From positions 1-8,175 of the forward strand of contig CAUZWC010000139.1 in NCBI GenBank assembly GCA_963583595.1: a stretch of DNA of 8,175 nucleotides, given 5' to 3'. Source of the stretch: JABIRQ01 sp963583595. Lineage in GTDB: Bacteria; Pseudomonadota; Alphaproteobacteria; CADEGL01. This document shows positions 1 through 6,695 of this stretch, one piece after another. Position 1 is the stretch's first letter, and every line of letters starts with the position of its first letter. Below the pieces are notes generated by a model. The model made no database searches. It saw only the letters and a program-made list of their open reading frames with translations, and was not told the origin of the DNA. The translations under genes and the position numbers were made by a program.

Positions 1-37
1 GCGACGTGTTGGACGACATGTTTACGACCGGCCGAAA

Positions 38-44
38 CGAGGGA
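38..44 (+). promoter_or_regulatory. Ribosome binding site of arsC
   Basis: A purine-rich CGAGGGA stretch lies about 7 bases before the ATG at 52. It supports that ATG over any upstream extension, because the arsC frame stays open to the left edge but contains no protein-like sequence there. Confidence 0.55.
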
Positions 45-51
45 CAAACCG

Positions 52-399
52 ATGGGCATCAAGATTTTTCACAACCCGCGCTGCTCCAAGTCGCGCCAGA
101 CCCTGCAACTTCTGCGCGACAAAGGGATCGAGCCGGAGGTCATTGAATATCTCGACACCCCGCCGAGCGCCGCCGAGTTCAAGCGGATCCTGGGCCTGCT
201 GAGCAAGGGGCCGCGCGAAGTCATGCGCAAGCAGGAAGCCGAATACAAGGCGGCCGGATTGGACGATATGAGCCTGTCCGACGACGCCGTGATCGCGGCC
301 ATGGTCGCCAATCCCAAAGTGATCGAACGGCCCATCGTCGTCGCGGGCAAGAAGGCGGCGCTCGGCCGTCCGCCGGAAGCGGTGTTGGAGATTCTTTAG
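52..399 (+). CDS. arsC: Arsenate reductase, glutaredoxin-coupled (ArsC family)
   Basis: This gene encodes a complete 115-residue cytoplasmic protein of the thioredoxin-fold ArsC family. Members reduce arsenate to arsenite using glutathione and glutaredoxin. The N-terminus reads IFHNPRCSKSRQT, placing the nucleophilic cysteine at residue 11, which matches Cys12 of plasmid R773 ArsC. The three arginines that bind the oxyanion and product in R773 (60, 94, 107) are all present one position earlier: R59 in VMRK, R93 in ERPIVV and R106 in LGRP. The protein is shorter than R773 ArsC (141 aa) but a usual length for chromosomal copies in alphaproteobacteria. No arsR, arsB or acr3 gene is visible nearby, so it is not in a recognisable ars operon here. 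Some chromosomal members of this family have no proven arsenate activity, so the family call is firm and the physiological role less so. Confidence 0.9.
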   Translation: MGIKIFHNPRCSKSRQTLQLLRDKGIEPEVIEYLDTPPSAAEFKRILGLLSKGPREVMRKQEAEYKAAGLDDMSLSDDAVIAAMVANPKVIERPIVVAGKKAALGRPPEAVLEIL

Positions 400-560
400 A
401 GGCCGGAGAACGAAAGGACCTAGAGATCGAAAACGGCCGCTCCGGTGCCTCAGTTCTCGATACGGTAGCGTTCGACCGGGACCAAGGCCCGGTGCATGAG
501 GCGACGCTTCTTCAAACGGCTCGAGACGCTGGAAAGCAGCCGGTATAGCGCGGGAACTCT

Positions 561-1034
561 TCACAACACGTTCTTCGCTGCGGCCTTGAATGCGCCATCG
601 GATTGAATGCGGAAGGGTGCGGAAGCGACGGCCTCCCAGGCCTCCTCATAAAAGCTTTGCTGCGGGATTCGGTCGTGATGCGCGCCGGCAACCCGCGTGG
701 CGACGCAGGAGACCTGATAGCTGCCGTCGTCCAGCCCACCATGAGCGATAGGCGTGAGCGCGCCCGGGCGATAATCGTATATCTCGATCACCGGATCGCG
801 CTGCAGAAACGGATGGCGCACCAAGCGAATCTGCTCCACGGTCAGGCCGTTCGCCCGGCAGTATTCGTGAAACAGGGTCGGCGAGAACATTTAGAAGCCG
901 TGATCCATGTGATTGGACGACGGCACCAGATGCATGATCCGGCCGCCCGGTTTAACGAGGCGCACGATAGTCGATAGCAGGTTGGGCAGGTGAAAGACAT
1001 GCTCGGCCGTGCCCCGGTCGAAGACCAGCTCCAT
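561..1034 (-). pseudogene. SAM-dependent methyltransferase, 5'-truncated and interrupted by a stop codon
   Basis: Read on the minus strand from about 1034, the frame gives MELVFDRGTAEHVF, then VRLVKPGGRIMHLVPSS and SNHMDHGF. A TAA follows at 893-891, then MFSPTLFHEYCRANG and onward to a TGA at 563-561. The pieces on both sides of the TAA belong to one well-known class I methyltransferase C-terminal half, in which HGFY is followed directly by MFSPTLF. The TAA therefore replaces the expected tyrosine codon by a single base change. Later conserved pieces, IEIYDYRPG, GGLDDGSYQ and IPQQSFYEEAW, remain in frame. The N-terminal half with the SAM-binding glycine loop is missing, because the gene runs into an acyltransferase remnant at about 1023-1036. 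A 109-residue reading frame starting at the ATG at 890 remains open, but I see no ribosome binding site for it. The substrate of the ancestral enzyme is unknown. Confidence 0.82.
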
Positions 1035-1375
1035 CCCGCCCGGACCAAGGCGCGCAGCACGTTGCCCGCGATGAAAAAGCCGCTGAGGACGAAGAAGACC
1101 ATGACGGCCTCATGGCCCAGGGCGGTCGCGAAATAGATCGCCTGCACGATCAGGCCCTTGTCCTCGACCTGCCCAAAATCGACGAAGAACAGGGCGCGGA
1201 CATGGCCCATCATCACCAGGATCGCAGCCAGGGCGCGTAGCAGATCGAGTGCCACGGAGGTATCGGGCGAAAGCCGCTGGCCCGCGATGCGGGCAAGACG
1301 TCCGCCTTTCGTCGCCCCGTTCGCTTCGGCACCCTCGCGTCGATAGATCCGTCTTCGCTCATGCGGTCGAAGCAT
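1024..1375 (-). pseudogene. Acyltransferase family 3 (OafA/YrhL-like), N-terminal remnant only
   Basis: The minus-strand frame from 1375 downwards encodes about 115 residues. After a variable start it gives LSPDTSVALDLLRALAAILV, MMGHVRALFFVDF, then GHEAVMVFFVLSGFFIAGN and LRALVRAGWSW. This is the beginning of an acyltransferase-3 integral membrane protein: the first transmembrane helix with its RALAA and GH motif, and the FFVLSGFFI second helix. These proteins usually have about 350-400 residues and roughly ten membrane helices, and they O-acylate envelope glycans or other acceptors. Here the similarity stops at the WSW triplet (about 1025-1036), and the sequence changes to a methyltransferase in another frame. 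The ATG at 1375 is the most plausible original start but has no clear ribosome binding site. The remnant cannot make a working enzyme. Confidence 0.78.
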
Positions 1376-1477
1376 AGGCAAGGCAAGCCTTGGCGTCATC
1401 GACGCTGCAGAGGTACTTCCGCTATCAGGTCGGGCCAGGCAGAATGCGCGCTGAAACCGCATCGTCAGAATCAGTAC

Positions 1478-1483
1478 AGGGGA
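1478..1483 (+). promoter_or_regulatory. Ribosome binding site deciding the crotonase start
   Basis: AGGGGA lies 8 bases before a GTG at 1492. The in-frame ATG codons at 1390 and 1444 have weaker upstream signals and would add an N-terminal tail not typical of the family, so the GTG is preferred. Confidence 0.5.
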
Positions 1484-1491
1484 CCAGGGCC

Positions 1492-2286
1492 GTGGCCTAC
1501 GAAGATTACAAGACACTCAGCTTCGACCGGCGCGGCCGGATTCTGACCATCACCATGGACCGGCCCGACAAGCTGAACGCGGTCGAGGCCGTCATGCATC
1601 GCGAATTGGGCGATGTATTCTACGAGGTCGCCCAGGATCCCGACGCCGATGTCATCGTCCTTACCGGCGCCGGACGCGCCTTCTCGGCCGGCGGCGATAT
1701 CAACTGGATGCAGGAGATGATCGACGATAAGCGCGTCTGGGAGCGCACCCGGGTCGAGGGCAAGCGCATCGTCTTCGGCATGCTCGACTGCGAAAAGCCG
1801 ATCATCTGCCGGCTCAACGGCGCGGCGATGGGCCTGGGCGCGACCATGGCCCTGTTCTGCGACACGATCTTCATGGCCGAAAGCGCCATCATCGCCGATC
1901 CTCATGTCAGTGTCGGCCTGGTCGCGGGCGACGGCGGCGCTATCATCTGGCCTCAGCTCGTCGGCTATGCCCGGGCCAAGGAATTCCTGATGACCGGCGA
2001 CCGGCTGACGGCCGAGCGGGCCGCAGCCATGGGCCTCGTCAACCATGTCGTCGCGGACGACGAGCTGGACGAACGGGTCTATGCCTTCGCCGACCGTCTG
2101 ACCAAGGGCGCCATCAAGGCGATCCAGTATTCTAAGATCGCGGTCAATATCGGCCTCAAGCAGCTCGCCCATTCGATCATGGACACGAGCATCGCCTATG
2201 AGTCGATCACCAACTACACGGCCGACCATCAGGAGGCGGTGAGCGCCTTCCGCGAGAAGCGCAAGCCGCAGTTCACCGGGCAGTAG
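1492..2286 (+). CDS. Crotonase-superfamily protein (enoyl-CoA hydratase/isomerase family) with non-canonical active site
   Basis: Starting at GTG 1492 the protein has 264 residues, the normal length for a crotonase. The CoA-binding and oxyanion-hole elements are clear: LNAVEAVMHREL near the N-terminus, GAGRAFSAGGDI at residues 59-70, and LNGAAMGLGATMALFCD ending at residue 124. TGDRLTAERAAAMGLVNHVV (168-187) and the C-terminal EAVSAFREKRKPQFTG are also typical. In rat mitochondrial enoyl-CoA hydratase the catalytic pair is Glu144 and Glu164. The aligned residues here are T118 and H138 (in ADPHVSVG), so neither glutamate is present. D147, in AGDGG, is an acidic residue in the active-site loop region and may be functional. 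Classical hydratase activity is therefore doubtful; an isomerase, hydrolase or lyase role is possible. It is followed 24 bases later by two acyl-CoA dehydrogenase genes on the same strand, suggesting a shared operon and acyl-CoA route. Confidence 0.88.
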   Translation: MAYEDYKTLSFDRRGRILTITMDRPDKLNAVEAVMHRELGDVFYEVAQDPDADVIVLTGAGRAFSAGGDINWMQEMIDDKRVWERTRVEGKRIVFGMLDCEKPIICRLNGAAMGLGATMALFCDTIFMAESAIIADPHVSVGLVAGDGGAIIWPQLVGYARAKEFLMTGDRLTAERAAAMGLVNHVVADDELDERVYAFADRLTKGAIKAIQYSKIAVNIGLKQLAHSIMDTSIAYESITNYTADHQEAVSAFREKRKPQFTGQ

Positions 2287-2310
2287 GGCCCGCCGGAGCA
2301 CGGCCCCGCC

Positions 2311-3471
2311 ATGGATTTCAAAGAGCCGGAGCATCTCGAGCTTCTGCGCGACACGGTGCGCCGTTTCGCCGAGCGGGAATTGCCGCGCGAAACGGTGCGC
2401 CGCTGGGACGCGGAGGACCGTTTCCCGCGCGAGACCTTCGACAAGCTGGCCGCCCTCGGCCTGACCGGCCTGACCGTGCCGGAGAAATACGGCGGCGCGG
2501 GCCGCGACATTCTCGGCGCCATGGTGGTGATCGAGGAACTGGCCCGCCACAGCATGGTCATGGCGGTCGCCTTCATCGACTGCGCCTGCTACGGCGGCAT
2601 GAATATCGGCGATGTCGGGTCCGAGGCGCAGAAGGCAGAATTGCTGCCCCGGATCGCGCGCGGCGAGATCCTCTTCGCCTATGGGTTGACGGAGCCGGAC
2701 GCCGCCTCCGACCTGGCCAGCGTGACCACGCGCGCGATGCGCGACGGCGGTGAGGTCGTGATCGACGGGGCCAAGCGCTTCTGCACCGCCGCCAAGGAAG
2801 CCGAATATATCTACACCCTGGTGCGCAGCGGACCCGCCGAAGCGCGCTACGAGAACCTCTCCTTCATCCTGGTCCCCAGCGATGCCCCCGGCTTGAGCAT
2901 GACGCAGATTCCCACCATGGGCCTGCGCGGTGTACCCTCCTACGATGTTGCCTTCGAGGGTGTACGTATTTCCGCCGCGAATATCGTCGGCGGCGAGGAC
3001 GGCTGGAACCGGGGTTGGCCGATGCTCGCCGGCCCGGCCCTCGACGTCGAGAAGCTGGAAGTCGCGGCCCTCGGGGTCGGCGCCGCCCAGGCGGCGGTCG
3101 AGGATGCCTGGGCCTATGCGGAAGAACGCATCCAGTTCGGCAAGCCGATCGCCCGCTACCAATCTATCCGCCACATCCTGGCGGATTGCCGGGCCCGGCT
3201 GCACGCCGCGCGCCTGGTGCTCTACCAGGCCGCCTGGCTGGCCGGCGAGGGTCTGCCCTGCGGCGTCGAGTCTTCCATGGCCAAGCTCTACGCCACGGAG
3301 ACGGCGAAGGAGATCGCTCTGGCCGGCCAGACGGTCATGAGCGCGTACGGGTACGCGACCGAATACGATATGGAGCGCTATGTTCGCGACGCCCTGCTGC
3401 TGCCCATCATCGGCGGCACCTCGGCGATCCAGCGCAACAATATCGCCAACCGCCTGAAGCTGCCGCGCTGA
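2311..3471 (+). CDS. Acyl-CoA dehydrogenase, first of a tandem pair
   Basis: This 386-residue flavoprotein should oxidise an acyl-CoA thioester to the 2,3-enoyl-CoA and pass electrons to electron-transferring flavoprotein. The N-terminal helical domain (about 1-120) contains LTVPEKYGGAGRD. The FAD and substrate signature is YGLTEPDAASDLASV (124-138). The middle beta domain carries GAKRFCT (153-159), and the C-terminal helical domain has RIQFGKPI (273-280) and MERYVRD (354-360). The glutamate that serves as base in medium-chain enzymes (the YEGT motif) is replaced by G368 in IIGGTSAIQ. Instead there is a glutamate at 247 in LDVEKLE, the position used by isovaleryl-CoA dehydrogenase (E254) and long-chain enzymes. 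This suggests an IVD-type active-site arrangement, perhaps for a branched or bulky acyl-CoA, which is inference. A GGAG at 2295-2298 is a slightly distant ribosome binding site. The next gene begins 11 bases downstream and is a close paralogue. Confidence 0.93.
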   Translation: MDFKEPEHLELLRDTVRRFAERELPRETVRRWDAEDRFPRETFDKLAALGLTGLTVPEKYGGAGRDILGAMVVIEELARHSMVMAVAFIDCACYGGMNIGDVGSEAQKAELLPRIARGEILFAYGLTEPDAASDLASVTTRAMRDGGEVVIDGAKRFCTAAKEAEYIYTLVRSGPAEARYENLSFILVPSDAPGLSMTQIPTMGLRGVPSYDVAFEGVRISAANIVGGEDGWNRGWPMLAGPALDVEKLEVAALGVGAAQAAVEDAWAYAEERIQFGKPIARYQSIRHILADCRARLHAARLVLYQAAWLAGEGLPCGVESSMAKLYATETAKEIALAGQTVMSAYGYATEYDMERYVRDALLLPIIGGTSAIQRNNIANRLKLPR

Positions 3472-3482
3472 GATTTTCGATC

Positions 3483-4643
3483 ATGGATTTTCGCGAAGCC
3501 GACCACATCCGCCTGATTCGCGACAGCCTGCGACGCTTCGTCGCGGCCGAAATGCCGCTCGAGGCGGCCGATCGCTGGGACAGGGAGGATGTCTTCCCGC
3601 GCGAGGTGGTCACCAAACTGGCCGCACTCGGCGTCATGGGCCTGACCGTCCCCGACACATACGGCGGACAAGGGCGGGACATTCCGGCAACCATGGCGGT
3701 GATCGAGGAACTGTCCAAGCGCAGCCTAGCCGTCGCCGTGCCCTATATCATGTGCGCCTGCTACGGCGGCATGAACATCCTCGATTCCGGCAGCGAGGAG
3801 CAGAAAGCCGCCTATCTGCCACGCTTGGCCCAGGGTGAGATGTTCTTCGCCTACGGCTTGACCGAGCCGGACGCGGGGGCCGATCTAGCCGCCGTGCGGA
3901 CCCGCGCCGCGCGCGACGGCGACCGCATCGTCATCAACGGCGCCAAGCGGTTCTGCACCGGCGCGGAGCACGCCGACTTCATCTATGCCCTGGTGCGCAG
4001 CGGCCCCGAGGAAGAGCGATATAAAAACCTGTCCTTCGTGCTGATTCCGCCCGACGCGCCCGGCGTCTCGATCAGTCGCTACGACGCCATCGGCATGCGT
4101 GGCGCCCATCTGAACGAAGTCATCTTCGAAGACGTCGCCATTCCCTTCGCCAACCTGGTCGGCGGCGAAGCGGGCTGGAATGCCGGCTGGGCGCGCCTCG
4201 CCGGCCCCGCCCTTGATGTCGAGAAGCTGGAGGTCGCGGCCATGGCCCTGGGCCTGGCCGAAGCCGCGCTGGAGGACGCTTGGCGCTATGCCGGAGAGCG
4301 CGAACAATTCGGCAAGCCGATCAGCGCCCATCAGGCGGTGCGCCATCCCCTAGCCGACGCCCGGACCGAACTGCACGCCGCGCGTCTCGTCCTCTACCAC
4401 GCCGCCTGGCTGGCCGACCGGGGCGAACCCTGCTCGGCCGAGACCTCGATGGCCAAGCTGCTGGTCTGCGAAACGGCGGAGAAGACCATCCTGGCCTGCC
4501 AGCGGGTGCTGGGCGCCTACGGCCTGGTGCGCGGCATGCCGATGGAGCGCTACGTGCGCGATATCCTGGTCTTCAACATCGCCGGCGGCTCTAGCGCCAT
4601 CCAGAAGAACAACATCGCCAACCGCCTGGGCCTGGCGCGCTAA
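3483..4643 (+). CDS. Acyl-CoA dehydrogenase, second of a tandem pair
   Basis: This protein also has 386 residues and aligns with the upstream dehydrogenase without a single gap, at about 242 identical positions (63%) by hand count. That alignment fixes the start at 3483, although the frame stays open upstream through the first gene. It keeps YGLTEPDAGADLAAV (124-138), GAKRFCT (153-159), REQFGKPI (273-280) and LDVEKLE with E247. As in its neighbour, the medium-chain catalytic glutamate is replaced by glycine (G368 in IAGGSSAIQ). The largest differences cluster at residues 21-32, 199-210 and 344-367, which include parts likely to shape the acyl pocket and subunit contacts. The two may form a heteromer or act on related substrates. 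Both retain the putative base, so neither looks like a purely structural subunit. The TAA lies 4 bases from the stop codon of the convergent gene, leaving no room for a separate terminator. Confidence 0.93.
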   Translation: MDFREADHIRLIRDSLRRFVAAEMPLEAADRWDREDVFPREVVTKLAALGVMGLTVPDTYGGQGRDIPATMAVIEELSKRSLAVAVPYIMCACYGGMNILDSGSEEQKAAYLPRLAQGEMFFAYGLTEPDAGADLAAVRTRAARDGDRIVINGAKRFCTGAEHADFIYALVRSGPEEERYKNLSFVLIPPDAPGVSISRYDAIGMRGAHLNEVIFEDVAIPFANLVGGEAGWNAGWARLAGPALDVEKLEVAAMALGLAEAALEDAWRYAGEREQFGKPISAHQAVRHPLADARTELHAARLVLYHAAWLADRGEPCSAETSMAKLLVCETAEKTILACQRVLGAYGLVRGMPMERYVRDILVFNIAGGSSAIQKNNIANRLGLAR

Positions 4644-4647
4644 GCGT

Positions 4648-5484
4648 CTAGTAGAAAACCAAGGTCCGCGCTTCGATGCTCTCGCGCGGCGGGGCGTCGA
4701 CCGAGGTCGTGGGGTCGTCAAAGGCCGAATGCAGGCTGAACCGGGCCGGGCCGTCGGTCGCCGAATCGAAGACCTTGATCAGCACCGCCTCATCCGCGGT
4801 CATGCGCGGGTAATAATACCAGCGATGCCGCGGGCTGTGCCGGCTGCGGAACTCCTCGCCCGTCCGATGGGGATAGACCATTTGCGCGGCCACCAGATCG
4901 GCGGGCGCGATGGAGCGCGCGTCGCAGAGTGCGAGAGGGGCCGAGAGCAGCGGCCCCCGGATCGGCCGCCAGACATTGACGATGGCGAAACGGCGGGCGA
5001 GCAGATCCGCCGCCTCGTCCTCGGGCAGGAAGGCTCGGACCCGGCCAGGGGCGGAGCGGTCGGTGTAGTCGTCATGGACCAGACGGACCGGCCCGCGCGC
5101 ATTCTCGTGCACGGCGCGCGGATCGCCTTCGGCCCGGCTGTTATGGTCGAAAACAACGACCGACGCCGCACCGGTCGATTCGCGCACCAGGCGCGCAACC
5201 TCCGGGTAATAGGCGGCCTTGACCAACTCGTCGTCGTAGAGATCGGCGACCGCCGTCTCGAAGCGCACCAGTTCGAAGCCTTCGCGGTCCAGCCTTGCAG
5301 GCGGGTCGAGCCTGCGGGCATCGCCAACCGCGACCTCGACCCATTCATACTCGCCGCTGCGGTGGACCTCGTCCGGCGCGCCGAAGCCGATCCGGCTGAC
5401 CGGCGGCTCGCTGGCCCCGGTCAGAAAATTGAGCTGGGCACGCACCCCGCCCGGGCCGCCGCCGGTCTTGCCCACCGCACTCAT
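4648..5484 (-). CDS. CmcJ/NvfI (AsaB)-family putative non-haem iron oxygenase
   Basis: From the ATG at 5484 this gene encodes 278 residues. It resembles the CmcJ/NvfI/AsaB-like family found in cephamycin and fungal meroterpenoid clusters and widely in alphaproteobacteria. Recognisable family blocks are VRLVHDDYTDRS (133-144), RRFAIVNVWRPIRGPL (164-179), PLALCDARSIAP (183-194), RHRWYYYPRMTADEA (219-233) and the C-terminal HSAFDDPTT (252-260) with APPRESIEARTLVF. H137 and D139 form an HxD pair and H252 is a conserved downstream histidine. Together they could be a facial triad for Fe(II); this assignment is inferred from the family, not proven. The first 20 residues are glycine-rich and poorly conserved. 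The start lies only 4 bases after the stop of the upstream FAD oxidoreductase gene, so the two are probably translationally coupled. The substrate is unknown. Some databases label relatives as methyltransferases, which the sequence does not support. Confidence 0.75.
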   Translation of the reverse strand: MSAVGKTGGGPGGVRAQLNFLTGASEPPVSRIGFGAPDEVHRSGEYEWVEVAVGDARRLDPPARLDREGFELVRFETAVADLYDDELVKAAYYPEVARLVRESTGAASVVVFDHNSRAEGDPRAVHENARGPVRLVHDDYTDRSAPGRVRAFLPEDEAADLLARRFAIVNVWRPIRGPLLSAPLALCDARSIAPADLVAAQMVYPHRTGEEFRSRHSPRHRWYYYPRMTADEAVLIKVFDSATDGPARFSLHSAFDDPTTSVDAPPRESIEARTLVFY

Positions 5485-5488
5485 CTCA

Positions 5489-6616
5489 CTAGGCCCAGAG
5501 TCGTTGTGGCCCCAGATCGGCCGGGGTGACCCCGAGATCGGTGATGTCCCGGGGCAGATCGTCGCCCCGCGCCAGGGCCGCGGCCGCGCGCGACAGGCCG
5601 GCCGAGGTCTCGATGCCGTAGCCGCCCTGGCCCGCGCACCAGAAATAGCCCTCGATATCGGGGTCGAAGCCGACCACCGGCACCCCGTCGGCGACAAAAC
5701 TGCGCAGACCGGCCCAGCTTCGGATGATGCGCCCGACCGCCATCGTCGTCGCCCTTTCCAATCGGTCCACGGTGATCGCTATATCCAATTCTTCCGGCTG
5801 GGCGTCGGTCGGCGGGCTGGGCGTTTCGTCGGCCGGCGAGCCGAGGATGGTCCCCGCATCGGCCTTGAAATAGAACTCTTCCTCGGTGTCGAAGACGACC
5901 GGCCAGTTGTCCGTCTTCACTCCGGCGGGCGGGGCGAAGGCGATGACCGTGCGCCGCTTCGGCACCAGGCCGATTTCTCGCGCGCCGATCAGCCCCGCGA
6001 CCACATCAGCCCAGGCGCCGGCCGCGTTGATGACCACCGGGGCGGCAAAGACGCCCCCCTTGGTCTCGACCTTCCACAGCCCGGCCTTGCGATCAAAACC
6101 GAGCACCTCGGCGTCGCAGACGACCTCGCCGCCGCGCGCCTTGAGGCCGCGGAGATAGCCCTGATGGATGGCATCGACGTCGAGCGCCATGGTGTTCGGG
6201 TCGAGGAAAACGGCGTCCAGATAGTCCCGCCGCAGCACGGGCACCCTTTTGATCGCCTCGTCCAGACTGATCATGGCGATGCTCGGCGACAGTTCCTGCA
6301 CCTCGGCCAGGGCGGCTTCGAGCACAGCGCGCTGATCGGCGCGGGCGACGAACATCAGGCCATGCAGGTGGCACAGGGGTTTGTCCGTGAAGCCCTGGGG
6401 CGGCGTTGTGAAAAACGCCCCGCCAGCGATGGCGAGCGCGCGGATGACATGGGGGCCGTAGGCCTCGGTATAGACCGCAACGGATCGACCGGTGGTGTGA
6501 TACCCAGGCCGCTCCTCGCGTTCCACCACGATGACGGACGCATTCTCGGCCAGGCGATAGCCGGCAGACGCCCCGCCAATACCGGCCCCGATGATTAGAT
6601 AATCGCACTCGCGCAT
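5489..6616 (-). CDS. FAD-dependent oxidoreductase, DAO family, D-arginine dehydrogenase-like
   Basis: This is a complete 375-residue protein. It opens with the FAD dinucleotide-binding motif YLIIGAGIGGASAGYRL (6-22) and the ribose-binding acidic residue in VVERE (E32). It resembles Pseudomonas aeruginosa D-arginine dehydrogenase (DauA) along its whole length, including PGYHTTGRS, VPVLRRD, HQGYLRG, NAAGAWAD, PKRRT, WAGLRSFVADG and GQGGYGIETSA. DauA oxidatively deaminates D-amino acids to imino acids with FAD. The residues that hold the substrate carboxylate are kept: R222, R305, Y53 and Y249 fall at the same numbers. However, DauA H48 is V48 here and the guanidinium-binding E87 is L87, so D-arginine and D-lysine are unlikely substrates; a neutral or hydrophobic amino or imino acid is more plausible. 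No signal peptide is visible, so it is probably cytoplasmic or peripheral at the membrane. A strong ribosome binding site precedes the start, and the CmcJ-like gene follows after 4 bases. Confidence 0.87.
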   Translation of the reverse strand: MRECDYLIIGAGIGGASAGYRLAENASVIVVEREERPGYHTTGRSVAVYTEAYGPHVIRALAIAGGAFFTTPPQGFTDKPLCHLHGLMFVARADQRAVLEAALAEVQELSPSIAMISLDEAIKRVPVLRRDYLDAVFLDPNTMALDVDAIHQGYLRGLKARGGEVVCDAEVLGFDRKAGLWKVETKGGVFAAPVVINAAGAWADVVAGLIGAREIGLVPKRRTVIAFAPPAGVKTDNWPVVFDTEEEFYFKADAGTILGSPADETPSPPTDAQPEELDIAITVDRLERATTMAVGRIIRSWAGLRSFVADGVPVVGFDPDIEGYFWCAGQGGYGIETSAGLSRAAAALARGDDLPRDITDLGVTPADLGPQRLWA

Positions 6617-6625
6617 GATTCCGTG

Positions 6626-6633
6626 TCCTCCTC
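6626..6633 (-). promoter_or_regulatory. Strong ribosome binding site of the FAD oxidoreductase gene
   Basis: On the minus strand GAGGAGGA ends 9 bases before the ATG at 6616. It is among the best Shine-Dalgarno matches in the window and fixes the start. Its upstream edge overlaps a short repeated GGGCGAG element that can pair with a nearby CTCGCC. Confidence 0.7.
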
Positions 6634-6695
6634 GCCCTCAACGGCGAGAGAACTTATCCGCAGCGAATGGGGACCTGCAACCTTTGGCTCTCGCC
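6631..6695 (-). promoter_or_regulatory. Possible alternative-pairing leader before the FAD oxidoreductase gene
   Basis: Read in the minus-strand direction there are three short elements. The first is GGCGAGAG (6695-6688), the second is CTCTCGCC (6650-6643) and the third is GGCGAG (6636-6631). The first and second can form an 8-bp stem with a 37-base loop. The second and third can form a 6-bp stem with a 6-base loop that touches the ribosome binding site. The two pairings exclude each other, as in translational attenuators. GC-rich DNA yields such stems by chance, no known riboswitch class is recognised, and the transcription start is not known. Confidence 0.25.

Noticed and set aside
1..51. 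End of an upstream gene at the left edge
   Set aside because: No frame gives a recognisable protein end or a stop codon that separates it from arsC, so nothing can be supported in these 51 bases.
475..493. ACCGGG/CCCGGT stem downstream of arsC as a terminator
   Set aside because: It is only 6 bp with no T-run, and lies about 75 bases past the stop codon. That is not enough to call a terminator.
888..896. TAA recoded as an amino acid in the methyltransferase
   Set aside because: TAA ends the second dehydrogenase normally, and the gene is also truncated at its 5' end, so ordinary decay explains it.
1158..1346. Small plus-strand open frame within the acyltransferase remnant
   Set aside because: It is the antisense shadow of recognisable acyltransferase sequence, with an Arg/Ala-rich translation and no family resemblance.
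1390..1491. Crotonase start at the ATG at 1390 or 1444
   Set aside because: Neither has a good ribosome binding site, and the added residues do not resemble the family N-terminus. The GTG at 1492 has AGGGGA at the right distance.
1471..3204. A 577-codon open frame on the minus strand opposite the crotonase and first dehydrogenase
   Set aside because: It is antisense to two clear enzyme genes. Its low-complexity, Gly/His/Ala/Arg-rich translation is what GC-rich codon bias produces on the opposite strand.
3015..3482. Upstream extension of the second dehydrogenase to give 542 codons
   Set aside because: The extension overlaps the first dehydrogenase in another frame and translates to Arg/Gly/Pro-rich noise. 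The paralogue alignment begins exactly at the ATG at 3483.
5429..6598. A 389-codon plus-strand open frame opposite the FAD oxidoreductase
   Set aside because: It is a shadow frame; the minus-strand protein aligns along its whole length with DauA.
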